Shown here: positions 4,851 through 7,550 of the stretch, piece after piece
Layout: each line of letters begins with the position of its first letter
How positions within the stretch are numbered: the stretch's first letter is position 1
Assembly (NCBI GenBank): GCA_934700345.1
Contig: CAKUXP010000048.1
Location: 1-7,550 of the forward strand
Length of the DNA stretch: 7,550 nt
Direction: 5' to 3'
Source: an uncultured Fibrobacter sp.
GTDB lineage: Bacteria; Fibrobacterota; Fibrobacteria; Fibrobacterales; Fibrobacteraceae
Program-made: the position numbers and the translations under genes
The notes under the pieces: generated by a model
The model's database searches: none
What the model was told of the DNA's origin: nothing
What the model saw: only the letters and a program-made list of their open reading frames with translations

Positions 4851-5285
4851 ATTATTAAATGCTTGTTTTCTAAAAAATCTTAGGTGCTCATCCTTGAGGA
4901 TCATGAAGTAATCTATCTTGGCTACACCTAGGTGTAACAGTTGCAAGTCTCCCGCGATATTGTATTTAAGCCAATTATGCGGAGATAGTAAGCTATTACA
5001 GAAAGGCTCCATGGATGGCGGTTTGATGTGTGCCTTTATCCACTCCACAAACTTCTCCTCCACCTGGGGGTTATTGCCCATGCCCCTAATATCTATTCGT
5101 GTGCATGCAAGTAGCTTTTTGATGTTTGCTTCGACTTTGACCAACTTGCAAAAGGTTTGCTGATTGATGTTGTCGATTCCGAACATGAGGACTCCACCTG
5201 GATGCAGCGCAGCAACCCTCATGAGGGTTGCCTTAAGCGCATTGTGTAACTGTAGTGTCATTCTACTCATGATGTCATTATCCAT
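4842..5285 (-). CDS. Hypothetical protein, 147 residues
   Basis: Begins MDNDIMSRMTLQLHNALKATLMRV, then a hydrophobic segment (about residues 25-38, AALHPGGVLMFGID), then a mixed alpha/beta region with FCKLVKVEANIKKLLACTRIDIRGMG and a C-terminal basic segment (DEHLRFFRKQAF). There is no signal peptide, clear membrane helix or catalytic motif that I can name. Start ATG 5285 overlaps the end of the small membrane-peptide gene by 19 nt, so translation is probably coupled; a second ATG at 5270 is close to that gene's stop (TCATGA) and is a good alternative. Its stop codon lies inside leader cassette B of the next gene, so the two genes are in one transcript. Function unknown. Confidence 0.65.
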   Translation of the reverse strand: MDNDIMSRMTLQLHNALKATLMRVAALHPGGVLMFGIDNINQQTFCKLVKVEANIKKLLACTRIDIRGMGNNPQVEEKFVEWIKAHIKPPSMEPFCNSLLSPHNWLKYNIAGDLQLLHLGVAKIDYFMILKDEHLRFFRKQAFNNKP

Positions 5286-5389
5286 TTAATTAGTAATGCG
5301 ATAATCACCCAATAGAAAGCGTGAGTGAAGAAGATGTTGAGGAAATTAAAAAACCATTTGTCCTCGTTGTTGTAGGTTTCTTTTTTCAT
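5267..5389 (-). CDS. 40-residue single-pass membrane peptide
   Basis: Reads from ATG 5389 to TGA 5269-5267. The first 11 residues are polar (MKKETYNNEDK). Residues about 12-38 are strongly hydrophobic and aromatic (WFFNFLNIFFTHAFYWVIIA, then LLIKWIM), giving one membrane helix. The best support that it is real is the leader: the full cassette A ends two nucleotides before this ATG, exactly as before the integrase, and the gene fills the space between that cassette and the next gene with a short overlap. The product could be a small membrane toxin, a holin-like or anti-holin peptide, or a superinfection-exclusion protein; the sequence does not decide. Confidence 0.65.
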   Translation of the reverse strand: MKKETYNNEDKWFFNFLNIFFTHAFYWVIIALLIKWIMTS

Positions 5390-5431
5390 AACGATAGCAT
5401 TTTATGAGGGGTGGTTAGCCCCTCGTTACCT
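5390..5431 (-). promoter_or_regulatory. Leader cassette A, copy 1 (sRNA target site)
   Basis: Fills the whole gap from the stop codon of the 5878-5432 gene to the ATG at 5389. Minus-strand order: AGGTAACGA, hairpin GAGGGG/CCCCTC (5419-5424 with 5406-5411) with a 7-nt loop, CATAAA, then ATGCTATCGTT and the start codon. ATGCTATCGTTA pairs for 12 bp with the unpaired linker of the sRNA at 1477-1490. The upstream TAACGA can instead pair with TCGTTA at the start site, so the leader may switch between two folds. No U-run, so not a terminator. Confidence 0.7.
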
Positions 5432-5878
5432 TTATTTATTGAGTATTGTCTGTATTTTATTAGCTTTTTTCTCCTCAATCTCGCCTAAGCCTAAAATTAG
5501 CTTTGCAGCAACATTTAAAAACGCTAATGCTTCCTTATTCGTTGCACCAGTTACTTTTGCGTTGTAGTCACTGCAAAAATAAAATGTATGCTCAATATCC
5601 TCTAAGCTAGCCCAATATGTGTGATTATACTCATCTTCATATCTCTTGATTCCAAGAAATTCATAAGTAAAACCACTGTTAGAACTTACTCTCATAGAAC
5701 GAACTACAATATTATCAACTCCTATTTCTCCATTATCGAAATCCTCATCATCAATAATATCCAACTCATCCATCTTCTGACGGATGCGTTTTGCAACCTC
5801 TTCTACTTTCTCTTTGAGTGCTGCGGTCATGCGCTTGTAGTCGTCACGTGCCAAAATCTGATTTAAATCTAACTTCAT
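5432..5878 (-). CDS. Hypothetical acidic protein, 148 residues, behind leader B
   Basis: Residues about 10-42 form a long charged helix with coiled-coil character (DDYKRMTAALKEKVEEVAKR, then IRQKMDELDI), followed by an acidic turn (DDEDFDNGE). A central part (about 52-110) is rich in alternating hydrophobic and aromatic residues, suggesting beta strands, and the C-terminal part (about 113-148) is helical, ending in a basic KKANKIQTILNK. No known motif, signal peptide or membrane helix. ATG 5878 is fixed by the leader B cassette. Its stop codon TAA is the first base triplet before leader cassette A of the next gene, so the gene sits between two repeated leaders like an exchangeable unit. Function unknown. 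Confidence 0.7.
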   Translation of the reverse strand: MKLDLNQILARDDYKRMTAALKEKVEEVAKRIRQKMDELDIIDDEDFDNGEIGVDNIVVRSMRVSSNSGFTYEFLGIKRYEDEYNHTYWASLEDIEHTFYFCSDYNAKVTGATNKEALAFLNVAAKLILGLGEIEEKKANKIQTILNK

Positions 5879-5911
5879 AAAAATGCGCTTAACCGTGATG
5901 CGCCTAGGGCT
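5879..5911 (-). promoter_or_regulatory. Leader cassette B, copy 2
   Basis: AGCCCTAGGC is followed by a GCGC/GCGC stem (5900-5903 with 5885-5888) with the 11-nt loop ATCACGGTTAA, then ATTTTT and the ATG at 5878. Compared with copy 1 before 4819, the loop is nearly unchanged while both stem arms differ in step, which supports a real RNA hairpin. It begins a few nucleotides after the integrase stop codon. Confidence 0.65.
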
Positions 5912-5918
5912 GAAATGA

Positions 5919-6716
5919 TTAATTAATAACTCTATTATATTCTGACTGCATTACTGCATTACTAGTATGCAAATATATCTGTGTAGTTGCGATTGATGTG
6001 TGTCCTAGGATCTCACGCAATACATCTAATCTCATGCCTTCGTTGATAGCTCTAGTAGCAAATGAGTGTCTCAACATGTGAGGGCTAGCGTTAACGCCGA
6101 TTCGCTTAAAGGCTGCGAAGATGGCATAGCGAAATTCTCTATCCTCCCATCTTTCAAAGATGGCTCCATGAGTTTTACCTGTAGCCTTTATCATTTCCAG
6201 GATATAAGATGGGAAATAGATGCATCTTTCTTTTCTGCCTTTGCCCATGATGATTGCTTGTGCTGAGCTGAAATTGATGTCCTCTATCTTCAAATCCCTC
6301 GTTTCTGTAACTCGAAGCCCCATGGCTGCCATTATCATTATCGCTAGCTTGATGTCTCTTCTAGGTTCCTGCTTCACAGCCTTGATGATGTCCTCCGCAT
6401 TGAGGGCATGTGGAATAACCTTATCTTTCTTGGGCGATACCAGGTATTTGGCGGGATTCTCGGCTAGCTTGTATTGTATCATCATCCAATTAAACAAACC
6501 TCGGATTGCTGATATATTAGCAATGATGGTGTTATTGCTAGCTCCTGCTGCCTTTCTACCTGCGAGATAAGCAACTATATCATCAGCCTTAATTTCTGAC
6601 CATCTGCGCCCAATATTCGCTTTTGCGAACGAGTGCAAAGAAGCTTCGTATTGTCTAGCGGTATTTACAGAATACCCTTTCGTGTACACTAGATATGTGA
6701 TATATTCATTAATCAT
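5919..6716 (-). CDS. Tyrosine recombinase / integrase (XerC/D-like)
   Basis: A complete 265-residue tyrosine recombinase. Residues 1-80 form the SAM-like core-binding domain (YTKGYSVNTARQYEASLHSF and NTIIANISAIRGLFNWM). The catalytic domain carries the full set of active-site residues: Arg135 in AAMGLRVTE, Lys159 in MGKGRKER, His213 and Arg216 in HMLRHSFATR, His239 in LGHTSIATTQ, and the nucleophile Tyr248. It cuts and rejoins DNA through a covalent 3'-phosphotyrosine, and most likely integrates and excises the element or inverts a segment of it. It lacks the N-terminal arm-binding domain of large phage integrases, so it is of the short, Xer-like kind. It lies inside an operon of small genes, not at an edge, and is preceded by leader cassette A, so its translation may respond to the sRNA. 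No att site could be identified by eye. Confidence 0.93.
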   Translation of the reverse strand: MINEYITYLVYTKGYSVNTARQYEASLHSFAKANIGRRWSEIKADDIVAYLAGRKAAGASNNTIIANISAIRGLFNWMMIQYKLAENPAKYLVSPKKDKVIPHALNAEDIIKAVKQEPRRDIKLAIMIMAAMGLRVTETRDLKIEDINFSSAQAIIMGKGRKERCIYFPSYILEMIKATGKTHGAIFERWEDREFRYAIFAAFKRIGVNASPHMLRHSFATRAINEGMRLDVLREILGHTSIATTQIYLHTSNAVMQSEYNRVIN

Positions 6717-6760
6717 AAAACGATAGCATTATGAGGGGTTGGTTAAGCCCCTCGTTACCT
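6717..6760 (-). promoter_or_regulatory. Leader cassette A, copy 2, before the integrase (sRNA target site)
   Basis: Spans exactly from the stop codon of the 7063-6761 gene to the integrase ATG. AGGTAACGA is followed by GAGGGG/CCCCTC (6748-6753 with 6733-6738) with a 9-nt loop, then CATA, ATGCTATCG, TTTT and the start codon. ATGCTATCGTT pairs for 11 bp with the sRNA linker. The upstream AACGA can pair with TCGTT near the start, the same alternative fold as in copy 1. Nearly identical to copy 1 outside the loop. Confidence 0.7.
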
Positions 6761-7063
6761 TTAATACTCATTGACTTCAATAATCAATTTGTAATCTCCA
6801 TCCTCATTAACGGTCTGCAACATAGAATTACTCCACTTAAACTCTATAACCTCATTCATGATTGCATTCCAAAGGTAAATGGCTTCTGCTTCATCCTCAC
6901 AAAAGACTACTATATATAAGCCTTTTGCCTTCATATCCTTAAAAGGACCTGTAACATTAAAAGCCTTCTCATAAGTCATTTCTTCTTCTATTTCAACATG
7001 AAGGCTTTCAGCCAAATGGCTAGATAAGCAATTTTCTAATTTGAATAAATCTACATAGTTCAT
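6761..7063 (-). CDS. Hypothetical acidic protein, 100 residues, first gene of the operon
   Basis: Begins MNYVDLFKLENCLSSHLAES, with a probable N-terminal helix, then an acidic stretch (EIEEEMTYEKAF), a strand-like GLYIVVFCEDEAEAIYLWNA near residues 48-67, a helix, and a C-terminal strand YKLIIEVNEY. The overall mix suggests a small alpha/beta protein. No known motif, signal peptide or membrane segment. It is the first gene after the promoter at 7116-7147 and the double palindrome at 7160-7207, so it is probably expressed at the start of this transcription unit; early phage genes of this kind often act on host functions, but I cannot say more. Its ATG is preceded after one nucleotide by GCTATCG, placing it in the sRNA target set. 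Confidence 0.7.
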   Translation of the reverse strand: MNYVDLFKLENCLSSHLAESLHVEIEEEMTYEKAFNVTGPFKDMKAKGLYIVVFCEDEAEAIYLWNAIMNEVIEFKWSNSMLQTVNEDGDYKLIIEVNEY

Positions 7064-7110
7064 ACGATAGCATTTTAAGAGGTAAGAGATAACTATTATC
7101 TCCCTTTCTC
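7064..7110 (-). promoter_or_regulatory. Leader A variant, 5' UTR of the operon (sRNA target site)
   Basis: From the predicted transcript start near 7110 the leader forms GAGATAA-TAG-TTATCTC (7086-7092 with 7096-7102), then TACCTCTTAAA, then ATGCTATCG-T and the ATG at 7063. The hairpin differs from copies 1 and 2, but the last 20 nt match them. ATGCTATCGT pairs for 10 bp with the sRNA linker. Confidence 0.6.
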
Positions 7111-7115
7111 TGATG

Positions 7116-7147
7116 CAAAGGTACGACTTTTTTCTGAGACTACCAAG
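7116..7147 (-). promoter_or_regulatory. Bacteroidetes-type promoter of the small-gene operon
   Basis: TTG on the minus strand (7146-7144), 20 nt, then TACCTTTG (7123-7116), matching -33 and -7 elements. It is about 50 nt before the first start codon, and two palindromic sites lie directly upstream. Confidence 0.78.
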
Positions 7148-7159
7148 TTTTTTTTAGTT

Positions 7160-7207
7160 AAAAGTATATACTTTTCTTTAACACTTATGTTAAAAAGTAT
7201 ATACTTT
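7160..7207. promoter_or_regulatory. Two palindromic operator-like sites
   Basis: The palindrome AAAGTATATACTTT occurs at 7161-7174 (extended to 16 bp by one base on each side) and at 7194-7207, each preceded by GTTA and A residues. The start-to-start distance is 33 bp, about three helical turns, so two dimers would bind on one face of the DNA. They lie just upstream of the -33 element of the 7116-7147 promoter, about 57 and 90 bp before the predicted transcript start. This suits an activator, or a regulator shared with a divergent promoter further right. Confidence 0.65.
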
Positions 7208-7398
7208 ATAGAAGCGTTTTCCGCTCTATAACTCCCCACCTAGAAACAGACAAGATTTTTCTGTTTGTATGTTTTCGTAATTGTTCCACCCACTAAACTT
7301 AAAAAGAAAAAATTAAATAATGTCCTTACCTATAAAAATAAATTTTTTCTTTTTAACTCCATGTCCCCTGCTTCGCCCTCGACAACAGCCTAGATGTC
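7208..7398. repeat. AT-rich noncoding DNA with inverted repeats
   Basis: No gene is visible here on either strand. The region holds TATAG-AGCG/CGCT-CTATA (about 7207-7230, one bulge), AAACAGA/TCTGTTT (7244-7250 with 7260-7266), and a perfect 16-bp inverted repeat TTAAAAAGAAAAAATT / AATTTTTTCTTTTTAA (7299-7314 with 7341-7356) around a 26-nt spacer. No TAnnTTTG promoter was found reading to the right. Confidence 0.6.
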
Positions 7399-7401
7399 TT
7401 C

Positions 7402-7465
7402 TTTCAATTTTTCATGCAGGGGTTCTTGGGCTTTAGCCCAAGGTTCCCTGCATGAAAAATTGAAA
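7402..7465. repeat. 64-nt near-perfect palindrome
   Basis: Arms of 20 bp pair perfectly (TTTCAATTTTTCATGCAGGG, 7402-7421, with 7446-7465). A symmetric 3-nt internal loop (GTT opposite GTT) follows, then an 8-bp inner stem CTTGGGCT/AGCCCAAG (7425-7432 with 7435-7442) closed by two T residues. As RNA or single-stranded DNA this makes one long hairpin. No strong U-run follows on either strand, so it is not a simple terminator. Confidence 0.85.
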
Positions 7466-7479
7466 TATTTGTTTGCATC

Positions 7480-7550
7480 CAACCTGGTGGGAGCCCACCC
7501 CCTGGGGGGAGGGCGCACGGGATGGGCGCAGGCAGCAGCCCCTGCCAGAC
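7480..7550. other. GC-rich noncoding end of the window
   Basis: A sudden change to GC-rich sequence with short palindromes: GGTGGG-AG-CCCACC (about 7486-7499), a CCCCCTGGGGGG block, and GGCAG/CTGCC (about 7530-7547). It resembles in style the islands at 3996-4046 and 4212-4382, with shared short words such as CCTGGGAGCC-like and CCCTGC, but I found no long exact copy. No gene can be supported. Confidence 0.45.

Noticed and set aside
5390..6760. Leader hairpins GAGGGG/CCCCTC as intrinsic terminators
   Set aside because: No U-run follows; the sequence after the stem is CATAAAATG or similar, and the genes on either side form a continuous operon.
6731..6919. Plus-strand open frame of 62 codons
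   Set aside because: Antisense to leader A and the 7063-6761 gene, without promoter or leader motif.
1..7550. CRISPR array, tRNA, rRNA or diversity-generating retroelement
   Set aside because: No regularly spaced repeats, no cloverleaf, no rRNA-like stretch, and no reverse transcriptase or template/variable repeat pair was seen.

Overview
The window looks like a piece of a temperate phage or prophage of a Bacteroidetes host, probably a gut Bacteroidales (Prevotella/Bacteroides type). The evidence is an M15-family endolysin with a holin and a spanin candidate, a tyrosine integrase, many short orphan genes, AT-rich noncoding DNA, no Shine-Dalgarno sequences before the start codons, and promoters of the Bacteroidetes kind (-33 TTG/TTTG, about 20 bp, -7 TAnnTTTG). 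Every gene I accept lies on the minus strand, so the biological order runs from right to left. No terminase, portal or recognisable capsid gene is present, so the window is only part of the element.

Layout in direction of transcription: (1) 7550-7208, noncoding DNA dense in inverted repeats, including a 64-nt near-perfect palindrome and a GC-rich end. (2) 7207-7110, two copies of a palindromic operator-like sequence and a good promoter. (3) 7063-4628, an operon-like run of small unknown genes that includes the integrase and a 40-residue membrane peptide. The spaces between these genes are short repeated leader cassettes of two families (A and B). (4) 4597-4383, a 12-bp inverted repeat and a small ribbon-helix-helix regulator. 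(5) 4382-4212, a GC-rich array of hairpins with a 31-nt direct repeat. (6) 4069-2716, a separate transcription unit with promoter, structured leader, a probable surface or virion protein with a bacterial Ig-like domain, and a strong terminator. (7) 2710-1535, a lysis cassette of holin, M15 endolysin and a lipoprotein with a C-terminal membrane segment (a unimolecular spanin candidate). (8) 1578-1437, a compact small-RNA gene with consensus promoter, two structured domains and an intrinsic terminator. (9) 1345-13, an operon of an acidic orphan protein, a PAPS-reductase-like PP-loop protein and a small winged-helix protein.

The most interesting signal is an RNA circuit. The 7-mer GCTATCG occurs four times on the minus strand, each time 1 to 5 nt before a start codon (genes starting at 7063, 6716, 5389 and 1345). 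Its only inverted occurrence is in the small RNA, where the complement (TAACGATAGCAT) fills the 14-nt unpaired linker between the RNA's upstream stem and its terminator. Predicted pairing is 12, 11, 10 and 7 bp. This is the expected design of a trans-acting antisense sRNA controlling translation of several genes of the same element, including the integrase. A second leader family (B) has a conserved 11-nt loop on a stem that changes in compensating fashion.

The sequence motifs and complementarities are read directly. That the RNA is expressed and regulates these genes is inference.
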